Shown here: piece after piece, positions 8,478 to 17,200 of the stretch
How the letters are laid out: each line of letters begins with the position of its first letter
Numbering within the stretch: position 1 is the first letter of the stretch
The notes under the pieces: generated by a model
Told to the model about the DNA's origin: nothing
Database searches by the model: none
Seen by the model: the letters and a program-made list of their open reading frames with translations, nothing else
Assembly (NCBI GenBank): GCA_964650525.1
Contig: CAZYUA010000014.1
Span: forward strand, 30,689 to 94,688
Direction of reading: 5' to 3'
DNA from: UBA1413 sp964650525
GTDB lineage: Bacteria; Bacteroidota; Bacteroidia; Bacteroidales; Prolixibacteraceae
Length of the DNA: 64,000 nt
Position numbers and translations under genes: made by a program

Positions 8478-9482
8478 TTATTCGTAGTTGTAGTGAATCA
8501 CAGGACCAGAGATTTCCAGATATTGAAAAGTAGACTCCCGTGAAATAAAATTGATGGGGAAGTACTGGAAATAACGCACGTCGCGGCCGTTTAACCGTGC
8601 CGGTTTCCATTTTCCGCCCAGCGATTGTAAAGCGTTGAGGGCGATTTCGTTCAACTGGGGACTAAGCCCTTTCAATATTCGGATTCCCTCGATTTCTCCG
8701 GTCTCCATCACTATAAAACCGAGCATCATGGTACCGGAGACTGCCGATAAATCAAGGCCGGAATCGATGAACGCCTGCCTGACATGCTGGTGCAGCTTGA
8801 AATTGCCACCCGACAGCATGGGCTCCTCATCCACCAAATAGAATAGATTATCGATGGTACGTTCCCCGTTCTTCAACCAGTTCTCATTCGATACCAGTTC
8901 GTTATTTCTGTAAAGAGACCGGGATCTCAGGGTGCCGTCAGAATAGAATTCCTTCACCTCTCCGTTCAGTATCAGCGGTATCTGCAGGAGGGTGAACCCT
9001 TCGCGCAGGATCTGCTTGCCAGAAAATTCGGTGAAATGAATAATTCCTTTGTCCGGAGCATCGTACTTTCTCTCATACGGTTCCCGGCTTTCAATACCCC
9101 GGATGCGGATCTCCCAGATCCCGTCGCCCCCCGTTGACATCAGCTCCGTAAAGGATTTCCGCCAGGTGTTACCCTCTTTCCCGAATACTCTGACCTCAAC
9201 CTTTCTGCGGGAACGGACCACTATTTCTTTTTTTACCAACGCTTTTTCCGGGCTGGTCAGCCGGCCGTTAACCCCGGTGTATAGAACGGTATCCATTTGG
9301 CAGAAAGCAGATCCGGCAGACAGAAGCAAAAAAAGGACAGAGGCCAGCCCTGTCAGGCAATGCAGACGTGACGGTTTGCACAGCAGTTCTTGATCCCGAA
9401 CCGGGGCAGCAGCGATGTTCCGGGTAAACTCCCACTGAAACCGCAGCTCTGCAAAAACGCCGGTATAACCCAGAATGCTCAA
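8478..9482 (-). CDS. TonB C-terminal domain protein with MORN-like segment
   Basis: 334 residues. A hydrophobic segment (ASVLFLLLSAGSAFCQ) ends near residue 62 and looks like a signal peptide, so the first 40 residues may be untranslated and the start lies later. The middle carries a GEVKEFYSDGTLRSRSLYRN strand pair typical of MORN-like variants in Bacteroidota TonB-like proteins. The C-terminal 100 residues (GFIVMETGEIEGIRILKG, LGGKWKPARLNG) match the TonB C-terminal fold. It may contact an outer-membrane receptor, but it lacks the proline-rich periplasmic spacer of true TonB. It converges with the GH105-CE12 gene. Confidence 0.7.
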   Translation of the reverse strand: MSILGYTGVFAELRFQWEFTRNIAAAPVRDQELLCKPSRLHCLTGLASVLFLLLSAGSAFCQMDTVLYTGVNGRLTSPEKALVKKEIVVRSRRKVEVRVFGKEGNTWRKSFTELMSTGGDGIWEIRIRGIESREPYERKYDAPDKGIIHFTEFSGKQILREGFTLLQIPLILNGEVKEFYSDGTLRSRSLYRNNELVSNENWLKNGERTIDNLFYLVDEEPMLSGGNFKLHQHVRQAFIDSGLDLSAVSGTMMLGFIVMETGEIEGIRILKGLSPQLNEIALNALQSLGGKWKPARLNGRDVRYFQYFPINFISRESTFQYLEISGPVIHYNYE

Positions 9483-9676
9483 AACCTTGGAAAATTTGTT
9501 CCCTCTGCGAAGATACCATTTTCGCCTGAATAAGAGGTAGCAGGGAAAGGGGATAGTATGCTGCTCCGGTATCCTTTTCGACGGTTCAGGTTGCAGGACG
9601 ACAAGGTAGAAAAAGTTGAATTATCTTTACACCTGGATTTTGAACAACAGGGAGAGAGGGGGCCCGGCTCCAGAGT

Positions 9677-10363
9677 ATGGTTAAAAAATTTCTAAAAATT
9701 ACGGCAGGGTTTGTGATATGGTTTACGGGTCTTACCCTACTCCTGGTGGTTTTGTTCCGTTTTGTTCCTGTACAGGTTACGCCCCTGATGCTGATCCGTT
9801 TAGCAGAACAGGTTTCACGGGGAGAGAATATCGTACTGAAACACCGGTGGGTTCCCCTGGATCAGATTTCTCCCAATCTCAGGCTGGCAGTTGTCTGTTC
9901 AGAGGATCAGAATTTTATGAAACACAGGGGTTTTGACCTGGAAGCGATCGATAAGGCCATCAGGGAATCCAGGAAGGAAAACGGAAGGGCAAGGGGAGCG
10001 AGCACCATCTCGCAGCAGACGGCTAAGAATCTCTTTTTATGGCCGGGCAGAAGCTGGGTCCGGAAAGGATTGGAAACATGGTTTACCGCCTGGATCGAAC
10101 TGCTATGGAGCAAGAAACGCATATTGACCGTGTACCTGAACAGCATTGAGATGGGAAATGGTGTCTACGGAGCAGAAGCTGCGTCGAGGCATTACTTCCA
10201 TGTTTCGGCATCCGGTCTGACAGCCCGCCAGGCCGCAGCCATTGCCGCCGTGCTGCCTAATCCGCGCATGTACAATGCTTCAAAGCCGGGGCCTTATATC
10301 AATGGGCGTATCAGTTGGATCCAGGGTCAGATGAAACAGTATGGACCCCTGGATCGTAAATAG
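9677..10363 (+). CDS. mtgA: Monofunctional peptidoglycan glycosyltransferase
   Basis: 228 residues of the GT51 family, which polymerises lipid II into glycan strands at the inner membrane. One N-terminal membrane anchor (residues 8-30) precedes the GT51 domain. Motifs are the catalytic SEDQNFMKHRG with Glu76, RGASTISQQTAKNLFLW, KRILTVYLNSIEMG and YGAEAASRHYF. No transpeptidase domain follows, as expected for MtgA. It is a housekeeping gene inside the pectin region. The final base of its TAG stop is the first base of element A copy 3. Confidence 0.95.
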   Translation: MVKKFLKITAGFVIWFTGLTLLLVVLFRFVPVQVTPLMLIRLAEQVSRGENIVLKHRWVPLDQISPNLRLAVVCSEDQNFMKHRGFDLEAIDKAIRESRKENGRARGASTISQQTAKNLFLWPGRSWVRKGLETWFTAWIELLWSKKRILTVYLNSIEMGNGVYGAEAASRHYFHVSASGLTARQAAAIAAVLPNPRMYNASKPGPYINGRISWIQGQMKQYGPLDRK

Positions 10364-10471
10364 ATGAAATACCCATGTATTATCTATGCAACAACCGGCA
10401 TGATTAAGCCACATGGGTATTACATGTGTTTCACAGGATTAACCAGAATAACGTAATATTTTAAACACATG
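10363..10471 (+). repeat. Element A, copy 3
   Basis: Best-formed copy. Stem 1 pairs ATACCCATGT with ACATGGGTAT across a 31-nt loop. Stem 2 pairs CATGTGTTT with AAACACATG, whose last three bases are an ATG followed by a 13-codon frame. The GH127 gene starts 145 bp further on. All three copies point in the same direction as the enzyme gene that follows. Confidence 0.8.
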
Positions 10472-10615
10472 AAAACGATTTTCAACTCGAAGAGGTTAAT
10501 TTATAATTAGAAAGTGCCCTTATAGTAACCTAAATAACTTCCACTATGGTGCTGTTTGGTAAGGCGACACAAAAACCAACGGTCAACGCCTGGGCCCATC
10601 CTGAAAACTGAGGCA

Positions 10616-12637
10616 ATGAAGAAACTTTTTATTATGATGATACTGGCATTATTTTGCGGATGCAGCCAGGAAAAAGACTCCGTTGAAGCTTTGTACCTCT
10701 TTAACAGGACACCGCTCCGGCCAAATCGCTATCTCGAACTGCCTTTGGGTGCTGTTAAGCCTGAAGGGTGGCTGCGGGAGATGCTGGAGCGGCAGAGAAA
10801 CGGTGCTACCGGGCAGCTCGACAAGTTGTACCCTGCGGTGATGGGTGAACGGAATGGCTGGCTGGGGGGCGACGGCGACCAGTGGGAAAGGGGACCTTAC
10901 TGGCTCGACGGATTGCTGCCGCTGGCCTATCTCCTCGAGGATTCAGCCCTGATTGCCAAAACAAAACCCTGGGTGGAATGGGCTATCACCAGCCAGCAGC
11001 CTGACGGTTATTTCGGACCTGCAACCGACTATCCCCCGGAAAAAGGACTCCAACGCACCAACAGCCGCGACTGGTGGCCTAAAATGGTAATGCTGAAAGT
11101 ACTGAAGGAGTACTATTCTGCCACAGAAGATCCCCGGATCCTCACCCTTTTTACCCGATACTTCCGGTACCAGCTCCGGCAACTTCCCCGTTACCCCCTG
11201 GGTTTTTATACGTTCTGGGCTGAATACCGTGCCGGCGACAACCTGATGGTTGTATACTGGCTCTATAACCTGACAGGTGAGAAATTTTTACTGGAATTGG
11301 CAGATCTGATTCACCGGCAAGCTTTTCATTTCACGGAAGCCTTCCTGGGGAGAGAGACGCTTTCACATCCCGGCTCCCTGCACTGCGTGAACCTTGCCCA
11401 GGGCATCAAGGAGCCCCTGATCTATTACCAGCATCATCCGGAAAACCGGTATGCGGAAGCCGTCCGCCAGGCCTTCAGCGACCTTCGCCTGTTCCATGGC
11501 CAACCACAGGGACTCTTTGGCGGGGATGAAGCACTGCACGGCACCAACCCGACCCAGGGTTCGGAGCTCTGTTCAGCCGTCGAGATGATGTTCTCGCTGG
11601 AAAGCATCCTCCCCATCACGGGGGATGTCCGGGTTGCCGACCACCTCGAAAAGGTGACCTTCAATGCCCTGCCGGCACAGATCAGCGACGATTTCATGAC
11701 ACGCCAGTATTTCCAGCAACCCAATCAGGTTCAGATTACCCGCCGGATGAGAAATTTTGATGTGAACCACGACGGCACCGACCTTTGCTTTGGTCTCCTG
11801 ACCGGATATCCCTGCTGTACCTCGAATATGCACCAGGGGTGGCCCAAATTTACCCGGAATCTCTTTTATGCTACCCCGGACGGAGGGGTTGCCGCCCTTC
11901 TGTATGCGCCGTGCCGTGTGCGCATGAAAGTGGCGGAATCTTCGGAAATAGAGATTTCAGAAAATACGGATTACCCTTTTGAAGAAAAAATCACTTTTGC
12001 CTTCCACCTTCCCGGAGGAAAACCAGTGGCCTTTCCTTTTCACCTGCGAATCCCCCATTGGTGCCCATCCCCCTCGATCCGGATCAACGGGCAGGTCGTC
12101 GCAACCCCTGAACCGGGCACCATTGCCATCCTCGACAGGGAGTGGAAAGAAGGAGACACCGCCGAACTGATGCTCCCCATGGAGATCACCCTGACCACCT
12201 GGCACGAAAATGCACAGAGCGTGGAACGGGGACCTCTGGTTTACGCCCTCAGGATCGGTGAAAAATGGGAAAAGGTCAACAACACCCGGGATCCTGAAAC
12301 CTATGGTGACGAATACTTTGAAGTGTACCCCACCACCTCGTGGAACTTTGGCTTACCGGCATCCGTTACAGAAAAACCCGCGGAGTCGTTTGAAGTGACC
12401 ACCAAACCGCTGACAGGGTACCCCTGGAACCCGGAAAATTGCCCGGTGGAACTGACTACCCGGGGTATCCGGATCCCTTCCTGGAAGGAGTACAACGGCA
12501 TGGCTGGCCCTCTACCCTGGAGCCTGATGTACAAAATCGAACTGGGAGATCATCCCGAAGAAGAAGCTATCACCCTGATACCCTATGGTTGCACTACCCT
12601 CCGGATTGCTGAATTCCCATTGATCAGGGGGAGATGA
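10616..12637 (+). CDS. GH127-type beta-L-arabinofuranosidase lipoprotein
   Basis: Start chosen at 10616 because the sequence MKKLFIMMILALFCGCSQ is a lipoprotein signal; a frame opening 20 codons earlier lacks this logic. About 673 residues with the DUF1680 (alpha/alpha)6 barrel. The zinc and nucleophile residues of this family are present: Glu317 and Cys319 in SELCSAVE, and the Cys400-Cys401 pair in GYPCCTSN. The enzyme should release beta-L-arabinofuranose from arabinan side chains. GH146 shares this fold and cannot be excluded by eye. Downstream, 46 bp away, is the RbsD-like lipoprotein gene, probably co-transcribed. Confidence 0.9.
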   Translation: MKKLFIMMILALFCGCSQEKDSVEALYLFNRTPLRPNRYLELPLGAVKPEGWLREMLERQRNGATGQLDKLYPAVMGERNGWLGGDGDQWERGPYWLDGLLPLAYLLEDSALIAKTKPWVEWAITSQQPDGYFGPATDYPPEKGLQRTNSRDWWPKMVMLKVLKEYYSATEDPRILTLFTRYFRYQLRQLPRYPLGFYTFWAEYRAGDNLMVVYWLYNLTGEKFLLELADLIHRQAFHFTEAFLGRETLSHPGSLHCVNLAQGIKEPLIYYQHHPENRYAEAVRQAFSDLRLFHGQPQGLFGGDEALHGTNPTQGSELCSAVEMMFSLESILPITGDVRVADHLEKVTFNALPAQISDDFMTRQYFQQPNQVQITRRMRNFDVNHDGTDLCFGLLTGYPCCTSNMHQGWPKFTRNLFYATPDGGVAALLYAPCRVRMKVAESSEIEISENTDYPFEEKITFAFHLPGGKPVAFPFHLRIPHWCPSPSIRINGQVVATPEPGTIAILDREWKEGDTAELMLPMEITLTTWHENAQSVERGPLVYALRIGEKWEKVNNTRDPETYGDEYFEVYPTTSWNFGLPASVTEKPAESFEVTTKPLTGYPWNPENCPVELTTRGIRIPSWKEYNGMAGPLPWSLMYKIELGDHPEEEAITLIPYGCTTLRIAEFPLIRGR

Positions 12638-12683
12638 TTCCAGAATAGTACGGAAAACCTATACCAACCTCAATACAGGAAGT

Positions 12684-13241
12684 ATGAAAAATTCTTTATT
12701 ACTGCTTTTTTGTGTAGCGGTACTGACAGGATGCAGTCCGCACCAAAAAGAGGCCCCACAAAGAAATCCTCCCGATTGGAAGCATTCGTTCGGGGAGATA
12801 TTGCCTCTGCTGGGCCACCGGAACTGGATCCTGGTGGTAGACAAGGCCTTTCCCCAGCAAACAAACCAGGGGATTTGGACGGTCAACACCGGTGAAAATC
12901 TGATACCTGTTTTGCAATACGTGCTGGAACAACTGGAGTCTTCCACCCATGTTAAACCGGTCATCTACCGCGATGCAGAGTTGGCTTTCCTGACCCCCGA
13001 AATGGTTCCGGGAGTGGAGGCTTTCAGGGATTCTTCAGCCCTGGTATTCCAAAATTACCTGCCGGAATCGATTTTCCACGACTCGGTTTTCACCCGGATC
13101 GATGAGGCTGCCCGGCTATTCAGAGTGGTGGTGCTGAAAACCGAAGAAACAATCCCTTACTCGTCGGTATTTCTTTTCCTCGATTGCAAATACTGGTGTC
13201 CCGAAGATGAGATCGGACTCAGGCTGAGAATGGGTTCATAA
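12684..13241 (+). CDS. Lipoprotein with an RbsD/FucU-like sugar mutarotase fold
   Basis: 185 residues. A lipobox (VAVLTGCS) predicts export and lipidation. After it, ILPLLGHRNWILVVDKAFP aligns by eye with the LGHTD...VVCDAGLP region of RbsD, including the catalytic-type His. The end, IPYSSVFLFLDC, matches the SPYANIIL segment of that family. RbsD and FucU catalyse pyranose/furanose or anomer exchange of free sugars in the cytoplasm. An exported version beside an arabinofuranosidase suggests that it acts on released sugars outside the inner membrane (inference). The middle of the protein diverges, so catalysis is not certain. Confidence 0.6.
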   Translation: MKNSLLLLFCVAVLTGCSPHQKEAPQRNPPDWKHSFGEILPLLGHRNWILVVDKAFPQQTNQGIWTVNTGENLIPVLQYVLEQLESSTHVKPVIYRDAELAFLTPEMVPGVEAFRDSSALVFQNYLPESIFHDSVFTRIDEAARLFRVVVLKTEETIPYSSVFLFLDCKYWCPEDEIGLRLRMGS

Positions 13242-13250
13242 CCCGGCACA

Positions 13251-14708
13251 TTAGTACACCAAGGTCTGTATGGCGCGGGCTGGAATGGTAACCGGACTCA
13301 TAAAAGATCCCACGATCAGGTTGTAAACAACCTCTCTGTCGCCCTGGTTCATGACAATCGTAGCCATTTTCCCGTCTGCATTCAGAAAGGAAGTGGTAAT
13401 AAGCCCGCTTCTGCTGGGGGTGGCAGAGACCCTGACAGCCCCGGGCCGTATAAATTTTGAGAAGTGGCCGATATAGTAAAAGGAAGGGGTAAACACCAGC
13501 TCCCCGGAACGGGTATCGGCATGGACGGGTGCAAAACAGAAATTCCCTACATGATTAGGGCCTCCCTGCATATCCAGCAAAATATTCCAGTCGGTCCATC
13601 CGCAGGCACCGTTGTTGAAATCATGGATCATGGAGCTGCCGTATTTTTCGGCATTAGGCCAGTAAAACAACCTGCCGGGGTCGTAACTGTCGGCGCATCC
13701 CTCGGTGAATAGCAGGTTTACATCGGGATAGGAACGGTGGACTTCGGCCACGTTGTCGTACATGGGTTGGCCTCCCGACCAGGGTTCGTACCAGTGGAAC
13801 CCCATACCCCAGGCATACCGTGCAGCTTCCGGATCTTCAAAGATCACCCCGGCCCGGTGGGTTATCAGATCCCGGTTGTGGTCCCATACGATAATCTTCT
13901 TATCTCCCATGCCCGCCGTGCGAAAGGCAGGCCCCAGATGGTTCTTCAGAAAATCGCGCTCCTCCTCGGCCGTATAGATACACGATTCCCATCGCTGGGT
14001 AGCCATGGGCTCGTTTTGCACTGTCACCCCCCAAATGGGGATACCCTCCTTTTCGTATGCCTGAATAAACCTGATGAAATAGTCGGCCCACGACTTATTG
14101 AATTCGGGCAGCAGTTTACCACCCCGGAGCATGTTGTTGTTGTCTTTCATGAAGGCAGGAGGGCTCCAGGGGCTGGCATAGACTACCAGCTTGCCTCCGG
14201 CAGATTCCAGAGCTTTGCGTAACAAGGGGATCCTGAACTCCCGGTCGTGCGATATGTCAAATGTTTCCAGCGCGGCATCCCCCTCCTTCACATAGGTATA
14301 ACTGGCGCTGCTGAAATCGGAGCTGTGGATGGTGGTCCTCGCCAATGAGTACCCGATGCCCTTCCCGGTATCGAAATATGCCTCCAACAACTCTTGCTGC
14401 TTTGCCTCCGGAAGGGTGGCAAACACCTCGGCACTGGCATCGGTGATGGCGCCCCCGATGCCCAGAAAAGACTGAAAGTTACAGGAAGGATTCACATATA
14501 CGAAAATCTCCGTCTCCAGAGGCTGACGGGACGCTTCAAACCGAAGGGTGCCCGTCGGGGAGAGCCTCAGATTGCTGCTGTCGGCAGTAGTAAATACCGA
14601 AATGGCCTTCCCTTCTGCCGAAAAGAGCTCTCCGGAATCCCGGTCGGAACCGGGCGTACAGGAAACCAGCAAGAATGCCGGGATTAATGGGAATAACAGC
14701 GTTTTCAT
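13251..14708 (-). CDS. GH30-family glycoside hydrolase lipoprotein
   Basis: 485 residues from the Met at 14708, where MKTLLFPLIPAFLLVSC gives a lipobox; a frame opening 10 codons earlier is less likely. The barrel begins near FLGIGGAITDASAE. The acid/base is Glu233 in VQNEPM and the nucleophile is Glu336 in LLFTEGC. GH30 members cleave beta-glucosyl, beta-xylosyl, beta-1,6-galactosyl or glucuronyl links. The pectin setting suggests arabinogalactan or galactan, but the subfamily is not readable by eye. It converges with the RbsD-like gene. Confidence 0.92.
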   Translation of the reverse strand: MKTLLFPLIPAFLLVSCTPGSDRDSGELFSAEGKAISVFTTADSSNLRLSPTGTLRFEASRQPLETEIFVYVNPSCNFQSFLGIGGAITDASAEVFATLPEAKQQELLEAYFDTGKGIGYSLARTTIHSSDFSSASYTYVKEGDAALETFDISHDREFRIPLLRKALESAGGKLVVYASPWSPPAFMKDNNNMLRGGKLLPEFNKSWADYFIRFIQAYEKEGIPIWGVTVQNEPMATQRWESCIYTAEEERDFLKNHLGPAFRTAGMGDKKIIVWDHNRDLITHRAGVIFEDPEAARYAWGMGFHWYEPWSGGQPMYDNVAEVHRSYPDVNLLFTEGCADSYDPGRLFYWPNAEKYGSSMIHDFNNGACGWTDWNILLDMQGGPNHVGNFCFAPVHADTRSGELVFTPSFYYIGHFSKFIRPGAVRVSATPSRSGLITTSFLNADGKMATIVMNQGDREVVYNLIVGSFMSPVTIPARAIQTLVY

Positions 14709-14908
14709 AAAGTTCAGATTTGTTGTCAAATATAGCATAATCTTTCAAAAAGTCATAAGCCGGTTTCCTCAGGACCCACCCGAAAAGCACGAAGTCAGGA
14801 AATTTTTTCCCCACCGCGCACAGAAAATTATTTCTTCATTTCATACTGTTCACAGTTAAGGATTTTCCCGGGATTTCAATTACATTTGAAAAGATTTACC
14901 AAACCAGA

Positions 14909-15559
14909 ATGACAAGAGCATTCATCACTGCGCTGTTGTTATCTTTTCTGCCTGCACTGGCCGGCAGTGCTCAGGAACCTGAGAAGCCGGTTGCTGTGAA
15001 CATAGACCTGGTGAGCAGCTTTGTCTGGAGGGGGACGAAAATCGGCAATGGCCCGGCTTTACAACCCACGCTGGAATTTTCGGCGGGTGGGCTGACGATC
15101 GGCTCATGGGGTTCCTATTATTTTGGCGATCCCTTCCTCGATGAAACCGACCTGTATGCCGGCTTCAGTTTCCCCTTCGGCTTAAGCCTGGGCTTCAATG
15201 ACTATTATTTCACTCCTTCATCGTTTTTCACTCATGAAAACCATGCGCTGGAGCTAAACGGCGGCTACGAACGGGGCCATTTCAAGGTTTCAGCCAACTG
15301 CATTGTGAATGAAGGAGCCGGATCGGCAGGCGGTGACCTCTATTTTGAACTGGGATACACCACAGGCCCCGTATCCTTCTTTGCCGGTGCGGGAAACGGT
15401 TGGCACACCACCGACCATCTTTTTAACGTCTGCAACCTCGGGATTTCAGCCATCAAAGAAATCAAGGTGAACGATTCAATCACAATCCCGTTGACCGGAT
15501 CGCTCATCATGAATCCGGAAACCGGGAAATTGTTTATCGTAGCAGCTTTGACACTTTGA
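14909..15559 (+). CDS. Outer-membrane beta-barrel, TorF/Gcw_chp-like putative porin
   Basis: 216 residues with a signal peptide cut near AGSAQ. The mature part alternates aromatic strands: DLVSSFVWRGTKIGNGPALQ, GSWGSYYFG, GLSLGFNDYYF, FAGAGNGWH, and ends in AALTL. The SSFVWRG...ALQP opening is characteristic of the TorF/Gcw_chp porin-like family. A TAnnTTTG-type box (TACATTTG, 14881-14888) lies 20 bp upstream. It is divergent from the GH30 gene. The substrate is unknown. Confidence 0.65.
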   Translation: MTRAFITALLLSFLPALAGSAQEPEKPVAVNIDLVSSFVWRGTKIGNGPALQPTLEFSAGGLTIGSWGSYYFGDPFLDETDLYAGFSFPFGLSLGFNDYYFTPSSFFTHENHALELNGGYERGHFKVSANCIVNEGAGSAGGDLYFELGYTTGPVSFFAGAGNGWHTTDHLFNVCNLGISAIKEIKVNDSITIPLTGSLIMNPETGKLFIVAALTL

Positions 15560-15671
15560 CATCCGGCCTTGGGTTTTCCGGGGTTAACGGGTATTTGGTA
15601 TGCCGGCAGCGGCCCGCGTTACCGGCTTAACCTGGTCTCTGAAGAAAAACTCATTGATAAAACAGAATACT

Positions 15672-17117
15672 ATGGCAACAAACAGAAGGGATTTTATCCG
15701 AAATGCGGTCATCGGTGCGGGAGTGCTGAGCACCGGGATGATCGCCTGCAACCCGGGGAAAAAGGGGCAACAGGCAGCGCCGGAAACCGGCAAACACAAT
15801 CAGCGCTTCAATATGTGCGGGTATGCTGCCCCGAAGGTTGACAAAGTCCGGCTGGGAATCATCGGACTGGGGCACAGGGGGCCGGGAGCTGTCGAAAGGA
15901 TGTCGTTCATTGAGAATGTGGAAATTACGGCCCTGTGCGACCAGTATGGGGACCGGGTGGACAAATGTCAGAAGATTCTCACTGACAAGGGACTGCCTGC
16001 CGCTGCCGCCTATTCGGGGACTAAAGAGTCATGGAAAGAACTCTGCAACCGCCCCGATATAGACCTGGTCTATATCTGTACCCCCTGGAACTGGCACACC
16101 CCCATGGCGGTTTATGCCATGGAACAGGGGAAACACGTAGCCTGTGAAGTTCCTGCTGCCACTACCACCGGGGAGTGCTGGCAGTTGGTGGAGACCTCCG
16201 AGAGAACCCGCAAACACTGCATGCAGCTTGAAAACTGCTGTTACGACTTCTTTGAACTCCTGACTCTTAATATGGCACGGCAGGGATTCTTCGGCGAGAT
16301 TATCCACGGGGAGGGTGCCTACATTCACAACCTGATGGAACTGAATTTCGACAAGGATTACTATGCCGAGATGTGGCGGCTGAAGGAGAATTTCAAAAAC
16401 GGTAATCTCTATCCCACCCATGGGTTGGGTCCCGTGTGCCAGATCATGAACATTAACCGGGGCGACCGGATGGATTACCTCACCAGCCTGCAATCGGGCG
16501 ATTTCCAGATGGCTGCCGAAGCCGACCGGCTGGCTGCCTCAGACGGGTTTTTCACTGAATTTGCAGGCAAGACCTACCGCGGTAACATGAGTACCACCCT
16601 GGTCCGGACGGTAAAAGGGCGCTCCGTCATGATCCAGCACGATGTGACCAGCACCCGGCCCTATTCCCGGATACACCTCATCAGCGGCACCAAAGGTATC
16701 GCCTGCAAGTGGCCCTCCCCGGCACGGATCTCCACAAGCCATGAATGGATGACTGCGGAAGAGATGAAAGCAATTGAAGAAAAATTCACCCCGGAAATTG
16801 TGCGTCATGTGGGGCAGATTGCAAGGGAAATCGGAGGCCATGGAGGCATGGACTTTATCATGGACTGGCGTCTGATTGATTGTCTGAGAAACGGACTGCC
16901 CCTGGACCAGGATGTCTACGACGCCGCCCTGTGGAGCGTGATTACCCCGCTGAGCCTCTGGTCTGTGGCCAACAGGGCCGCTTCGGTGGATGTACCTGAT
17001 TTCACCTGCGGGGCCTGGGAAACCAACCCTCCCGTTTCTCTGTCTCTGGAAGGAGGAGGAAATACCCGCGTGATCACCGGGGAAAAGGAAGGCGACAACC
17101 AGTTGACGGTAGGATAA
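15672..17117 (+). CDS. GH109-like Gfo/Idh/MocA oxidoreductase with Tat signal
   Basis: 481 residues from the ATG at 15672, chosen because NRRDFIRNAVIGAG is a twin-arginine signal; the frame opens 24 codons earlier. An NAD-binding Rossmann start (LGIIGLGHRGPG) follows. The blocks EVPAATTTGECWQL, LENCCYDFFEL and THGLGPVCQIMNINRGDR match the GH109 alpha-N-acetylgalactosaminidase group, which uses NAD in a redox-assisted hydrolysis. Export through Tat fits folding with bound cofactor in the cytoplasm. Other Gfo/Idh/MocA activities are possible, since this family is broad. Confidence 0.85.
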   Translation: MATNRRDFIRNAVIGAGVLSTGMIACNPGKKGQQAAPETGKHNQRFNMCGYAAPKVDKVRLGIIGLGHRGPGAVERMSFIENVEITALCDQYGDRVDKCQKILTDKGLPAAAAYSGTKESWKELCNRPDIDLVYICTPWNWHTPMAVYAMEQGKHVACEVPAATTTGECWQLVETSERTRKHCMQLENCCYDFFELLTLNMARQGFFGEIIHGEGAYIHNLMELNFDKDYYAEMWRLKENFKNGNLYPTHGLGPVCQIMNINRGDRMDYLTSLQSGDFQMAAEADRLAASDGFFTEFAGKTYRGNMSTTLVRTVKGRSVMIQHDVTSTRPYSRIHLISGTKGIACKWPSPARISTSHEWMTAEEMKAIEEKFTPEIVRHVGQIAREIGGHGGMDFIMDWRLIDCLRNGLPLDQDVYDAALWSVITPLSLWSVANRAASVDVPDFTCGAWETNPPVSLSLEGGGNTRVITGEKEGDNQLTVG

Positions 17118-17173
17118 TCAATTGCTGCTAACCGGACTTCAAGGATTTGTCACGTGGAGATAACAATTCCATG

Positions 17174-17200
17174 ATCAGGGTTTCTACCGGGAACCCTGAT
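17174..17200. terminator. Stem-loop between convergent genes
   Basis: ATCAGGGTT (17174-17182) pairs perfectly with AACCCTGAT (17192-17200) across a 9-nt loop. It overlaps the stop codon of the minus-strand gene and follows the GH109 gene, so it could end transcription from both sides. Poly-T tracts are weak. Confidence 0.55.

Noticed and set aside
10469..10510. 13-codon frame starting at the ATG of element A copy 3
   Set aside because: Too short to support, and the matching position in copy 1 has no such peptide; noted only as part of the element A structure.
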